Shown one piece after another: positions 46,020 through 58,600 of a stretch of DNA of 64,000 nt. The notes under the pieces were generated by a model. That model saw only the letters and a list, made by a program, of their open reading frames with translations, searched no databases and was not told the DNA's origin. Position 1 is the stretch's first letter. Every line of letters starts with the position of its first letter. The DNA comes from Branchiostoma floridae (taxonomy: Eukaryota > Chordata > Leptocardii > Amphioxiformes > Branchiostomatidae), in assembly GCF_000003815.2 (NCBI RefSeq), contig NC_049980.1:5104357-5168356 (forward strand). The letters are read 5' to 3'. The position numbers were made by a program, and so were the translations under genes.

Positions 46020-46890
46020 CTTCATATCAATTACAAACTTTTTTGTAGAGTTTTGCTGTAAGTGTTTGAAAAGGACACATTTTGGCAATAAATTTGACAA
46101 GAATGTATTTTTTACTACAAAACGTGACCTTACCACGCCTTGGAAGAAATACAATTCGACGTTAAAATATCTTGTTTAAAAGTTTTCTTACTAGTGCTAG
46201 GAAATATCACATTTTAACCCATAAACTTGACAGATTTATTTTGTAGTTTTGTTTCATTAGTTAACGATGTTTTTTTAACGATTTGGATTTCACCGCAAAA
46301 CGTGACATTACCAGGCCTTGGGAGAAATACAGTTCGATTTTTAAAGAGTTTGTTTCTAAGTTTTCTTACAAGTGCTTGGAAATGCCATAGTTTAACAGTT
46401 ATCTTGACAGGTTTGTTTTGTAGTTTGGGTTCATTAGTTAACGATGCTTTTTTAAAGATTTGGATTTCACTACAAAACGTGACCTTACCTGGTCTTGGAA
46501 GCATTACAATTCGATGTTAAAATATCTTGTTTTTAAGTTATGTTAAAGGTGTTTGGAAAGGGCACATTTTAGTCGTTAACTTGATAGATTTATTTTATAG
46601 TTTTGTTTTGTCTGTTAATGATGTTTCTCATGGATTTGGATTTCACCACAAAACGTGACATTGTAAGAAATACAATTCAAGTTAAAATATTTTGTTCTTA
46701 AGTTTTGTTAGAAGTGTTTAAAAAGGCAGAATTCAACACTAAAGGTGACAGATTTGTAGTCAAAGTTTTGCTTTACATCTTAATGATGTCATTTGTAAGG
46801 ATAGCAGTTCACGATAAACGTGACTTTACGGAACCTTTAAAGAAATTTACAACGCAACGTTCAAAGAATTCCAAGTGCTCGCAAAATGAT
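46020..46890. repeat. Tandem array, unit about 177 bp, nearly five copies
   Basis: The landmark aaaacgtgac falls at 46119, 46297, 46474, 46650 and about 46815, that is, 178, 177, 176 and 165 bp apart. Each unit also carries gatttggatttcac, agaaatacaattcgat, taaaatatcttgtt and cttgacagatttattttgta. Copies have diverged. Short open frames here are by-products. Confidence 0.75.
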
Positions 46891-47517
46891 TGTTTGAATT
46901 CAGTCGTAGCATAACATACTTTATAGCTTATACACTATAGAGGCACATCCGTTTTAAGAGTACTGTTGGCTCCAACAAGGTCAAGCCATAAGTGTCGGCG
47001 GTGCGTTTTAGAGTGGGGCTTACTGGGGATCAAGTACACGGCTTAGGGTTGACAACTTGTTCGATGTGCACGTGAACTTGAATCGGACGACTAGGTCTGA
47101 CTGTGAAATGCTATGTTCGGGCGAGGTAGGATGATAGATTTTACTTTCGCCAATTATGTTTTTGGGTTCGGGCGTTTGTCTGTGAACAGTATAACTCGAG
47201 AAGTTTTGGATTTTGGTAGGTCGCTAGGGGTTGGCAAAAGGAACAGACGTTTGGATTTCAGGCCGTCTGGCGGCTTTCGACGATAATGCACGGGTTTTGA
47301 TATCTTGTGTTGTGTATAAGCTGTATGTTTGGCTGGTAGGGAACTCTTGCGGACGACATATCTACACATTACTTCCGCACAAATACTGACAATGTATATT
47401 ATGTATTGACCTTTCACATTTGTGCACCGTTTCTAAAGATATTCATGGTACAATACTAACGTATTTTTCCCAGTTAACAAAATAATAGCTTCCTCTAAAA
47501 AAGATAAAGCGTTCGTA

Positions 47518-47745
47518 CCTTGACCTTCGTCTTCCCAACCCCCTATTCTCGTATCAAATATAATTACCATCCATCCAGAGGTTCTAAAGTTATGCTTACT
47601 AGAAATATCAGGAAAGACACAAAAACTCAGACACACAGACACACACACACACACGAACAAACACACAAACACACATACACACAAACACAGAGAGAGAAGA
47701 GAGAGAGACGCCAAAAACTATACCTTCATTTTTAATAAAAACTTA
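47518..47745. repeat. Dispersed repeat with gaccttcgtcttcc core and AC-rich tail
   Basis: gaccttcgtcttcccaac, catccatccagaggttctaa and agttatgcttacta match 51890-51970. It is followed by an (AC)-rich and AG-rich tail. Confidence 0.5.
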
Positions 47746-49075
47746 ACACATTTACGAGGCGTGACCTTACAACCGCAATCAAATATCTATCGACACGCCG
47801 ATGTCAGTATGACGAGCCGTTAAATTGATTCAATTTTCTCGATGGTGTGAACTAATCAAAACACGGGCCAGAGGTCTGTCTCCATTTCCAATCGTTCACC
47901 ATGTTTGTTTTTCCAGTACCGTGGACAGAAACCACCTGCTAGAAGGCTTTTAACATTTAGTCCATGGCTACTTCCCCTCAGCCAATGAGAAGCCTAAATT
48001 CTATCTATTGTATATCCTGGGATATAACATAGCATGGGACTAAAGAAAATGTGTGAGAATGTTTCATGCAAATGAGGAAAAAGTGTAGTGATATGAAGCA
48101 AAACTGTAATGTCAGAACAAAAAGTATTAGTGCTATATATACGCATGTGATCTCACGTGTCTTTGACCCCTCTACTAGGAATACAAAAAATATGTCATGC
48201 GGTAACTGACACAGAACATATTTATTGTATTTAACGTTACCTGGCTAGAACGTAATAATAGGAAAAGATACTAGCTCATAATGAAAATAGATTGATGTTA
48301 AGAAAAGTAACATTAAAATTCGTAAACACAGCTGAGAATAGACAGTGATAAGTTGAATATAAAAACAGGAAGATAGGGACTGTGTTATGATAACTAAGAT
48401 GGTATGTCGGCGACGTGATTGAGTTTTTTTCTGCTTCATTGCTTATTTGAGTCCAAAAACTCTCTATTCGCTGGGGTGTGGGTGGGGTGTGTACTTCCTT
48501 GGGCAAAAGAATAAGAAAGAGCTTTCTCAGAAAAGAGTTTGGGTACACTGAACTTGGCCTCAAGACAGGAAGCGACTGACAACTTCAGTTGACACGTTGC
48601 TAAGACTATTCCTTAACATCTACCTGACGATACTTTACGCAGTTAACCAAAGTCAACATGTTTACCCGTGACACGGAGGAAAGAAATAGAAGCCCACTTT
48701 TGAACGAAAACAGGAAGCTACTGACAAGTCGGGTCGAGTGTTTCAACATTCACATGAATCCTTTTAGAACAGTACACCAAATCTTACATAATTACGGTAC
48801 GACACTGTAAATGGTCTAATGTTTGCGGTGATTCCTTTTATTTGATCTTTTCACCGCAAAAAAAATGCTTGGTTGTCATTGAATGTATTCTCCATAGAGC
48901 AGATACGGTACTGTAGTAATCTATATCAATAGATCAGTGACAGTTAATCACACCAAACGTGACTGTTCTGTTCGTCTATATAGCACCCTTGCCTTGTCGC
49001 TAGTAGAAGTGAGACGGTGCAAGTATCTACGTTGCTTTCCGTAAAGGCGTCGGTGTTTCCATTATATGACTGAAT
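47746..49075. other. No gene seen
   Basis: A possible remnant of the CTGTAAATGCA family at 48808-48862 (ctgtaaatggtctaatgttt ... tcaccgcaaaa). Otherwise nothing supported. Confidence 0.45.
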
Positions 49076-49274
49076 GTAACGCAAGTTTACCTTTATACGC
49101 CTGTGAACCTATATCCGTTGTTTTTGAAAACAGGATATCAAATACATGGGGAGATCAAGTCGACGGATAATGGTTTAAAACTGCAATATTTTGCATCTGT
49201 TGCAATTTGAAACCCTGTCTTTTAACGAAATAACAACGGATATAAGTTACCCCGCGGATAAAGGTGAACTAGCG
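49076..49274. mobile_element. About 199-bp inverted-repeat element (GTAACGC family)
   Basis: Starts gtaacgcaagtttacc and contains gtgaacctatatccgttg and the complementary caacggatataagttacc. It ends aaaggtgaactagcg, where it runs into a short gctagc repeat. Confidence 0.65.
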
Positions 49275-49299
49275 CTAGCGCTAGCGCCACGGATGTTTC

Positions 49300-49395
49300 T
49301 AGTTCGAGCTTAAAATCAAAGCGAACATTCCCTTTTGTCTCTACCGAGAAATTAGATCCCCGCGAACTTAAAATTTTCAAATCCGCGCTAGCGCT
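49300..49395. mobile_element. Fragment of the CTGTAAATGCA family
   Basis: Shows agttcgagcttaaaatc, ttagatccccgcgaactt and related blocks directly after the 49076 element. One end is missing. Confidence 0.4.
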
Positions 49396-49784
49396 GTCGG
49401 GACAAGCGGTTAATTTTGAACCCGCGCCCCGGCACGTTCCCAGGTCACACTCGGAACAGGTCATGACTCGATCCCAGTCGACCCACACGAAAAACCACTT
49501 CATTAGGGACCTCTTTACTTCAGGTTTCTCGTGTTTCTTACTGACATGAAGTAGGCACTTGGGGCCGTGTGCTAGACACAGGCCACATGTTCAGCTCATG
49601 TAGAAAGAACCACCTGCTTTTTGAGTCAAGGAGAACTTTCTAAGGTTCGAAATATTGTGTCCTTAGTTCCTGCATACGTTCGAAACGGTTCGATATTTAA
49701 TATCTTTAGGTATAGTGCTAGTATTTAGAGTATTGAGAGTTGTTATGAGCTTTTGTCTGACATGCCCTTCTTGTTACACGTCTT

Positions 49785-50004
49785 GGCGTAGTGCTGAGTA
49801 ACGGTTAGGGTGTTTGGCCCAAAACCCAGAGGTACTAGGTTCGAATCCCCTGTTATGCCACCGATGTTGTGCCCTCGATCGGGAAAGGCACTTTTCACCC
49901 GACTTTGGTTGGGGAGGTAAACCAAAAGGCAATGGCTTGCTTACTTGCTTACTAGCAAGTAAGCATACCCAGTGGATAACCACCCACTGCCCCTACGGCC
50001 TCTA
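49785..50004 (+). mobile_element. tRNA-derived SINE
   Basis: Nucleotides 49785-49860 look tRNA-like: GGCGTAG pairs with TTATGCC as an acceptor stem, and ggttcgaatcccc is a good RNA polymerase III B box. A body follows with gaaaggcacttttcac, gacttcggttggggagg and, near the end, actgcccctacggcc. The same body is present at 27197. Confidence 0.7.
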
Positions 50005-51719
50005 CTTAGGACTTCAACTACCTTTACCTTTTACCACCGCGTACAAACAAGTACTCCTTTACCAGGATAACAACGTAATGTACAAGATGTAGTTATGTAT
50101 GCTTCACAATGGCATATGGATTCAATTACAAACCAATTTCTGCAAGATATCCTTGCTGAGTCTCTACATATAAGCAGCATACCTCCCCAAACCTGAAAGC
50201 CTCCTTTACGTTTAACTTTACCGAGGCTCCCATTCTCTCTCCTATAATGTAAGATCCGGTAAAACTAACTAGGGTGACAATCAGGCTATCCCTATAGATC
50301 CTTCACAAGAATTCCTGACCTATAGCCTCCTTCGTAGACCTCTAGCGGCGTTGGCTTTTATTCGTTTTTGAGGGGCGCTGTTTTCTGATTTTCAACGTAG
50401 GTCAAGGTCTAGAAACTAGTGTGAGAAGAGGAGAAGTTTCCGGTCGCCCAGCCCCACAAGATAAAAGGCGGCAGCGCTGTAAGAAGTCTGCAAAGGAGGC
50501 TATTCCAGATATATAGATCCGTTCCAAAAACCGTCGACTACTTGTCCACAGTAGTGGTTGCAATTTCAACAACTTAGATTCAAACGCAAGAACAGAAACT
50601 CACCATACAGTTGATTTACTACCGTCTGTCCTGTGTCCGTTGGTTATTCTCACTCACTCACTTCTTACACGGATCGCGTTGTTTGCGAACTAACACGGAT
50701 GGATCGACATTTACCGTCCAACATTTACTATACCAGAAGTGTCCACGTCCTGTGGTCAAAGCTAACATGTGTGCGGACAAGGGCTTGACCTCTCGACCTT
50801 GTGGTCTGTGTGCAAAGTCTCCGACCGTTTGACCAGTGCAAACAATTCAACAAAGTTTACCCGCGCTTTCTTTCCTTGAACCGTTTACATTCAAGTTGGT
50901 CCTTTCCGTATTTGTGTCTGAACAACAGTTAGACATTTGCGCCCCTAATGCGTTTCTTGCAAAATGGCTCTTCTAGACTTCCACCATACGACGCTTTTCT
51001 TAACGTTTATAAGACAAATTCATAATTAAACAGGGTCTTGGGTGAGCAAAATTCACAGTAAACCGATTCCTCTCTCCACACTAAAGGCAGTTTTAAAATC
51101 ATACCCATAGCTTGTCAAGAATAATAGATACTCGCATCAAATCCGGAGGTTCAGCTGCAGTACATTAGAGAGACGTTAGGTGGTCCCAAATCTAATAATT
51201 TTGAGTTTCGAGGTATCATCAAGACCTACCCACATACTAAATATCAAGACAATGCAACCAAACATTCTAGAGTTATACTATTCACAAACACACAGACACG
51301 CCGGTGAACCCCAAAACATAACCTTCTTGGCGAGGGTATAAAACATACCAAAAATGTCAAATATCAGGATGAGGGCGAAAGGAGTACTACAGGTAAGAAT
51401 CGACACCTGTACAAATACCTACCTCCCACCAACAGGTGAGCCTTTGACCAACCGCTCACCTCTCGAATAAAGATGAAAGTAATAGAGGTAAGAAGCCTTG
51501 AGAACCCACTGTCTATATGCACAGGCTGGTTTAGTACGTGCTCGTAGAGCCACATGTCCATTTACACAAGGGTACAATGGTCCCTCTTTCCATAGATAGA
51601 TGACCACCCATGCTCATACAATTAGGCTACCTACATACATGTTGTAAATGTATTGTAAATCCGTCGTTCCTATGTTCTGTTATCCTCCTTGAAATACAGT
51701 ATTCTAACAAAAACACCAT
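50005..51719. other. No gene seen
   Basis: Ends of the gaccttcgtc-type dispersed repeats around 51160-51350. The rest is unrecognised. Confidence 0.45.
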
Positions 51720-52045
51720 TGCAATTCTAAAGCAAGCTGCTAGGGGGCCCAAAACACTGCGTTTCCCTTACATCAAACGCTATCTGCTGATTGAGATCAT
51801 ACGATGCCCAGGACAAAAGTTTAAAGACCAAACGTACAAGTACTGCTGCAGTACCAAGGTCACACACCAGGGGGCCTAAAATCGACTTTGACCTTCGTCT
51901 TCCAACGCACATACCAAATATCATTACAATACATCCAGAGGTTCTACAGTTATGCTGACCACAAATATCCAGAAACATAAACACACAGTCAGGCATACAC
52001 ATAGATGTACACAGCTACATAGTTACCAAAAACAATACCTTGATT
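51720..52045. repeat. Dispersed repeat with gaccttcgtcttcc core
   Basis: gctgctagggggcccaaaac at the start and gactttgaccttcgtcttcc, ataccaaatatcatta and ccagaggttctacag later. It is the continuous copy against which the 57620-57975 copy can be aligned. Confidence 0.5.
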
Positions 52046-52659
52046 TTTCTAGAGCAGAGGTAACAACATGTAGACTTTCTTCATGCAATACTCTTTTTTA
52101 GCCCTTCATACCCAGGAATACCGTACGTTTCAATGTGTCACACATTGTACAATATGCCTATGCACGTTTCTAACGTTACAATTTTAATGTTTGAAATTTC
52201 TGTATTTTCTGACCACAAGGAAACACCGCAATGCACAAAAGTTGTGGAGAGCATCTCCTCCTCATTTTCCGGCCATTATTTTGTCGTCTAGACGTGGATA
52301 AACAAGACGATACCCGTGACTGTTCGTGTTAGTCACACCGACAGCCCCTACTCTGTAATGTCGTCGCCCGTGGGTGGTATAGCACCAACTACGCACACAT
52401 GTATGTACACCACATAGTTGAAATAACCAAAATACGCGTAAAAAATATACCAGAGGGGTAAATTGGTTGCATGATGTACACAAACGTTACCCATGCCAGT
52501 AAAAACCTTTGTATAAGTGTAAAGGTAGCCCTAAAGCCTTTTTTGAGGCCGTCGGAAACTGTGGGGTTTTGCCCACTGTGTCTAAGACGACAGGGTATTG
52601 GAAATCGGAGCCTTAATTTTTACCCTTTCCTTCATTCACATTTTACCTCAAAATTTTAC

Positions 52660-52803
52660 CAGGTACCCATTTTACACCTGGGTGGAGTGAGGAAAGTGGT
52701 GTAAAGAGCCTTTTCCAAGGGTACAAGATCGGTAGTATGACAGGATTCGAACACTTGACCTCTGGGTTCGGTCGAAACTACCCTGAGTAGTTACGCCACA
52801 AGA
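52660..52803 (-). mobile_element. tRNA-derived SINE (3' truncated)
   Basis: On the minus strand: ggcgtaactactcagggtag, gaacccagaggtcaag, tgttcgaatcctgtc, ccttggaaaaggctcttta and tcactccacccaggtgtaaa. This is the same head and body as 49785. Confidence 0.65.
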
Positions 52804-53754
52804 CCCAACGAACAAATGTTTTATAGCGTCAATATTACCTTTTTGGCTAATTTCGTCTTTTTTTCGGTTAACCTATGAGTTATGGTAGAAACACCTCACT
52901 TCCCATATATGGCACTGGATAATTTTGAAAAAGAATCAGACAGCTAAACTGATAGAGCCACATTTTCTCACCGGCTAGGGATTTCAAATCCGGTACAAAT
53001 ATGTATGCCCACGCCTTGCCTGCACTTGCCGGAAAACGCTATCCGGTCCACCTGCATCATTTAAAAGCATGCCCTAGTTTGGGGGAGGGGGGTCTTGGGT
53101 AGTAATTTACCACCAATTTAGACCGTTTAGAATGTCTTTTACACGCCACATCTGGACATAATATGCATGCACATTTCCAGGCGCCATTTCCTCAGGCAAA
53201 AGCATCATTCTGATACACGTAACCGTAGTCACGAGTTGTTAGGACGCCATGCACCGCTCATTTAATTCTTACGAGGTAATAAGATTGGTATTCCAAGCAA
53301 GTACCTAGTACTACATGCGACCCTATTGTACCTCATACTCTATCGACATGGCCGTTTTAAGTGTTCCTATAATGTTCAGTTATGGCAAAGATTATACACA
53401 GATTATACACAACGAAAACCGTACATGAAACTGAATCTTTAATTTAAGCACGGCTGAAAGATGCGTAAAGGCACGCTATTTTTGTGTAAAAGTATTGATT
53501 TTATGTATGTTTAACGATTGTTTAATGTGTGCTTTAAGATCAGATTTCGGGTAGTGTACCCCCTCCCCACCGACCACCTGATTCCCTACTGTTAACTGCC
53601 CGGTACTTACCCGCCAGGAGCTCTCCCGATGAAAGGCCTCTTCAGCTGGCTTCTACAATCTTTCCACAGAGCACCAATCTCTCGGTCGTCCGTTTTTCCT
53701 TCCGCCGATGGACTGTAGAAAGAGGAGGTCACGGTCAGGGTTGCTAAGGAACGG

Positions 53755-54250
53755 TTTATCTGACGGAAATGATTGACACTCAGCGTTGTACGACAGTTTG
53801 ACGTTGCAGGAATCCTTCCGAGTAAATGGCCACTTCAGACTGTGGAATATATTTCCAAATAGCCCCTCTCAAACGTCCGCTTTCCTTCCCGATGACTGAA
53901 GAGAAAGCCACAGTCAGGGTAAAGGAATGGTTTTCTGACGAAAATGATTGGCAGAAGCGTTGTACGACAGTTTTGTCTCTTCAGTTGGCGCGATCTCTTC
54001 ACAGACGCGGCACCTCTCTAGCATTCGTCTGCCCTCCCTCACCGAAGGCCACAGTCAGGGTAGGAACAGTGTACCTGACGGAAATGATTGACAGAAGCGT
54101 TGCACGACAATTTGGTCAGGACAGGAACCGTTGTTATCTGACGGAAAATGATTGACAAGAGCGTTGTACGATAGTTTGGTCAGGGTAGGAGCTACGAACC
54201 CCTTTACCTGACGGGAATGATTGACAGGAGCGTTATACGACAGTTTGGTT
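53755..54250. repeat. Degenerate minisatellite-like cluster
   Basis: The motif ctgacggaaatgattgacag, with agcgttgtacgacagtttgg just after it, recurs at 53760, 53935, 54075, 54138 and 54208. Spacing drops from 175 to 63-70 bp. The later copies share gtcagggtaggaac. Confidence 0.6.
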
Positions 54251-55104
54251 GCGAAGGTGACGTCACTGCAGGTCGGACTTGCAGGTGGCGGGAAATGACC
54301 GGGAGTCTCGTTTCAACAACACTGAGGGTCTGCTAGGGGAAAATAGGGCTACCGGCACGTACTCGGTCACGGTCAGCTAAGTATTACAAACATTTAGGTG
54401 AAATATGAGAATGCTGTAGCAAAAACCACAACAAACGATGTGGGCTTGGTAAACGTTATCATTTGAAACGGCAAATTCTTAACAGGATATTCGGACATTT
54501 GAAAATAAATCGTCATTTCATCTTTCGTGTAGTAGATTTTGTGCCTATAACATACATGTATAATATAGAGCTTGAGCAATGGTACGTATAAATGGCACTA
54601 ATATCACGTCATACAACTGGACAACTTGAATACCAGCGAACTCTCCATGTTTTTTGTTTTTTTTCGTCTGAGCATTTCTTCTTGTTACCTCCAAGAAGAA
54701 GGGTTCAACTACGACAGGAGTATTTTTTTCGGGACCCGTATATGTGCGTTTTAGCAATATTTCAATATCCTTCGGATGCATTTGTCTGTATTTTGTAAGG
54801 TTTAAAATGAAAAGTTTAAAGATTTTGAAAAGATTAACAGTTACACATAACTATGGCTCACAGCACTATTAAAAACTACCGGCGCACACAACACACACAT
54901 CCTTACATAAATCCTTCGGCCCAAAATTGGCGCCAAAATGGGACGCCGAAAGTCTTAATTTCCGGCGACAGAGGTCACATTTACCTAACGACCTTGTACC
55001 ATCTAGAAATTAAGATAAATCAGACAGATGTCCTCACTAATAATCGAGTCTTCACAAGGCCAAGGCCTATAGGGTCATCAGTGCAAATGAGATTGAACAC
55101 CAAG
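54251..55104. other. No gene seen
   Basis: No frame, repeat or motif supported. Confidence 0.45.
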
Positions 55105-55275
55105 GCCAATAGTGTCGCTTGTTAGCGACTATTTGCAATTTAAAGACATTTCAATGGGCGGTAGTTTTTTCACCTCAAATGGCGAGTTTTTTTAAAATTA
55201 AAAAAAATGGAAAAATGTCGCAAATGGGCGCGAACTAGACGCAAACTAGTCGCTAACAGGCGTGATCGCTACTAA
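55105..55275. repeat. Foldback-like dispersed repeat (partner at 23008)
   Basis: cgcttgttagcgactatttg at one end and cgcaaactagtcgctaacag at the other are roughly complementary. gcgactagtt and cgcaaatgggcg motifs recur. Confidence 0.4.
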
Positions 55276-56074
55276 TCTCTTTTTCGATGAATCATAATCA
55301 TTGTACATCGGTTTTTAATTCAGTTTAATTCAGTTAATCAATTAAGTGTCTTAAGATGTGACATTCCGGGCGCGACATTTGTAGGGGTTACGTGTTTTCC
55401 CTGTGTGCCACATGTCACGTTTACGATTATATCTATTCTCGTATTATTTTCATTTTATGTACTACTTCGAAAAAAAGGTGAGTCTATAGAAATCCTTTAA
55501 TAAACAATCCATTTGATATGTGATAGCATCATAGCACTATACATAGCACTCAACATATGTATAAAATCCAATAAAAACTCTTCATTATCTAGATCTATTC
55601 CGAAATGTAGGATAAAACAATCAAATATCCCCAAGAAATTAATTCAGGGTCGAATCAAGTATCAAATGTGTATTCCATCATGTGCTAGATTTGACCCCAT
55701 AAACTGACGGCATTTGACCCTTTACAAGCTTCTCATTGATGTAGTAATAAAATTACGATAAATAACAGCAAATAATAATGTCCCCATGAACCTTTGGGAA
55801 TTACGAACCTCTAAAGGCCTGCAGGCCGATTTGAGCTTCTCATTGATAAACTAGAGTTCCACGAACACATACCTTTGCCAAATAAACCAGATTCGTTATG
55901 TAGAATGATGTCTGTAGACATGAATGTGTTACTCGTTACATTCTATTTTATATGTTTGGAGTTGGTTCATAAAATTTTGCCGTTGATTATACAAATTACA
56001 ATACAATATCAAATTGTATCAACAATCACTTAAGCTATCACCATACCAAAAATCATGATGATCCTTTCATCCCT

Positions 56075-57240
56075 TCTTGACTTATTCTCTTTCGAAATCT
56101 GAAACTAAACCGGCTCCTGCAATTAAAGAAAAGACGTTAGGGGACCCAAACATACACCCCTCTCTGCCATCTTTCTCAGTTACATATGTGGCAAGTTTAA
56201 AAGTCCTATCACGGAATGCAGTGAATTTATCAACTTTCCATATTAATCATGCAAATTAGCTGTTAATTTGCATAATAAGTATCTCATTATGTAAGTTTTT
56301 ACTTAGGCTATCTACATATCTCTTTCTCAGCTACAAATGTGACAAGTTTGAAAGTCCGTTAATGGATGCAGTGGATTTACAAACTTTCCTCATTAATTTT
56401 GCAAATTAGCTGTCGATTTGCAAGATTAGAATTCCGTTATGTAAAACTTCCCTTTGGCTATCTACATACCAAAAATCATGACGATCCGTCAACATGCTCA
56501 CATGTTTTCATTAATTATGAAAATGAGGCCGTCATTTGCATAATTAATATGTATTGATATTTCTCTATTTCTTATCTATATATGTTACAAGTTTGAAAGA
56601 CCTATCAAGAAATGCAGTGGATTCACAAACTTTCCTCATTAATTATGCAAATTAGCTGTTGATTGGCATAATTAGTATTTCATCATGTACATTGTTACTT
56701 GGGCCTTTTTATGGATCCCTTTAGTTGGTATTGTCTTCTTCATATCCATAAATTTTAAGAAATATTGATTATCCAATGAAGACCTTTATTGTACGTTTTT
56801 GCTTTCTAACAAGCTAAGTAAAGGTCAAGGAGAATAGAATCTAGAGAGTTTAGAATACATTTAGAAAGCTTGAAGTTTGTATAACATTGCAATTTTATGT
56901 CTAAGTCTTTAGGGTCTACTTTACACACATGATTTGATAAATATGAACCCGGATATGATTGTACCCCAAGGAAATATTAAAAGCGATTAGGGACTGTCAT
57001 GTCAACGATTGTATTAATAGAAGTGTCCTCTTCTCTCTAAAGATAGATAAGCAAAATACAAAACCCGGACGTTCTATTTCAGCTCCACAACAACCCGCTA
57101 GGGGGCTAAATCTAACCATTTGGAGGTACCATCAAGAACTAGTCTTATGCTTAATTTCAAAACAATCCGTCCAGGCATTTTTTAGTTCACAGACACCAAC
57201 GCACACACCAAAAATATAACCCTCTGACAAAGGTAACGAA
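56075..57240. repeat. Composite dispersed repeat with an AT-rich internal tandem array
   Basis: Flanked by cggctcctgcaattaaagaa at 56112 and cccgctagggggctaaatc at 57088. Inside, a unit of about 155 bp (gtgacaagtttgaaagtcc, atgcagtggatt, caaactttcctcattaatt, gcaaattagctgt) recurs at about 56190-56290, 56335-56450 and 56580-56690. Confidence 0.55.
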
Positions 57241-57619
57241 GCAAATTCGGTAACAGATTTTTGTACTATTTATACACTCTTCGCTTCTTCATCTGTCTTG
57301 CATTTGCGTGCTCTATGATACTAGTACATTTTGTATACTAGCAGTACTCTTCTGATAATAGATCTGAAAAGAATCCCCGTTTGCTGCCTCTAGCATATGA
57401 TGAATAGACCAGACGTTAATCAAATAGACTATGCCGTTGGAGAGGCTCTTAGGGTAAAATGTAATCATAGTAGCGAACCTTCCCGAGGGGACAGTTGGCC
57501 CGTAATCGAATTTCGCATCACGAGTAGAAACTGTGCAGACGACCATTTTGTGTAATTTTTTTTACCCTCATAAAAATTGAGGTATTGTTTTTGTCGTTCC
57601 TGTCCGCATGCCTGTGCGT

Positions 57620-57975
57620 TTGCTTGCCACGTTTCCGGATATCATAAATGGTCAGCACAACTTTAAAACCTCTGGATGGATCATGACGATATTTGGTATG
57701 TGGATATACTGTAAATGCAGAAACTTTCGCGGTGGTTTAATGTTCGCGGTTTTCGCAATGGCCGCGAATTAAAAACCACCGCGAACATTTTTCCATGGCA
57801 GTTAGAGACTACAGTGCATAGTGCTACCGCGAACTTTAAACCACCGCGAAAAGTCTACTTTCCCGCTAACGCGAAATTAAATCCCCTCGAACTTAAAATG
57901 CATTTACAGTATCTTGGAAAGACGAAGGTCAAAGTCTGTTTTGGGCCCCCTGGTGTGTGATCTTAGTACTGCAAC
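57620..57975. repeat. Dispersed repeat (opposite orientation), interrupted by the 57709 element
   Basis: 57640-57706 (cctctggatggatcatgacg, gatatttggtatgtgg) and 57912-57960 (tcttggaaagacgaaggtc) join to match the complement of 51890-51960. Confidence 0.6.
57709..57909. mobile_element. 201-bp TA-flanked inverted-repeat element, nested in an older repeat
   Basis: The cleanest copy of the CTGTAAATGCA family: left end CTGTAAATGCA, right end TGCATTTACAG, TA duplications at 57707-57708 and 57910-57911. It splits an older dispersed repeat whose two halves match the continuous copy at 51890-51960 on the other strand. Confidence 0.8.
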
Positions 57976-58369
57976 AGAACTTCCGTTTTTGTTAATAATC
58001 TTTTGTCATTGATATGCTATGATCTTGTTGTGATGGCCTATCATGCTTGAGACCAAAAAAGTTTGACAATATCGAATGTTTAAGAACTTTTAATTGCAGA
58101 GTTTTAAATCGCATTAATATTACTATTCGCTAAACATATAACAGGCATGAATACCTTACATGAATTCATTCGTTTGGTAAAAGTAGAGTGGACTAACGTT
58201 TTTAAAGTATGAAGTAATGCAAAGCTATGACAGTGACGATAAAATGGTGCAAGCATAATAATTCCTTGTAACTCTCGCAAAGCTTGAGATTGTGGTTTCA
58301 GATATATATGCATCGGGTTGTTACTTATGAGTGTATGCATGCTGTTCGTTTTATTGATGTTTATCAATA

Positions 58370-58506
58370 TGTGTATGTGTCTCTGTGTGTGTGTGTAAGA
58401 GTGTATACGTGTGTCTGTGTGTGGATTTGTGTGTGTGTGTGTGTGTGTGTTAGTGTGAGTCTATGTGTTTGTGCATACGTATGTGTTACATATTAGTGTG
58501 TGTGTG

Positions 58507-58538
<32 letters not shown>

Positions 58539-58559
58539 CTCGTTCGTGTATTAGTGTGA

Positions 58560-58600
<41 letters not shown>

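Noticed and set aside
46214-46520. Overlapping 96-97-codon frames with repeated peptides
   Set aside because: Translation of the 177-bp tandem array on both strands; no sign of selection for protein.
49785-49860. Possible tRNA gene
   Set aside because: The D and anticodon arms do not fold properly and the sequence continues into a SINE body found elsewhere in the window.
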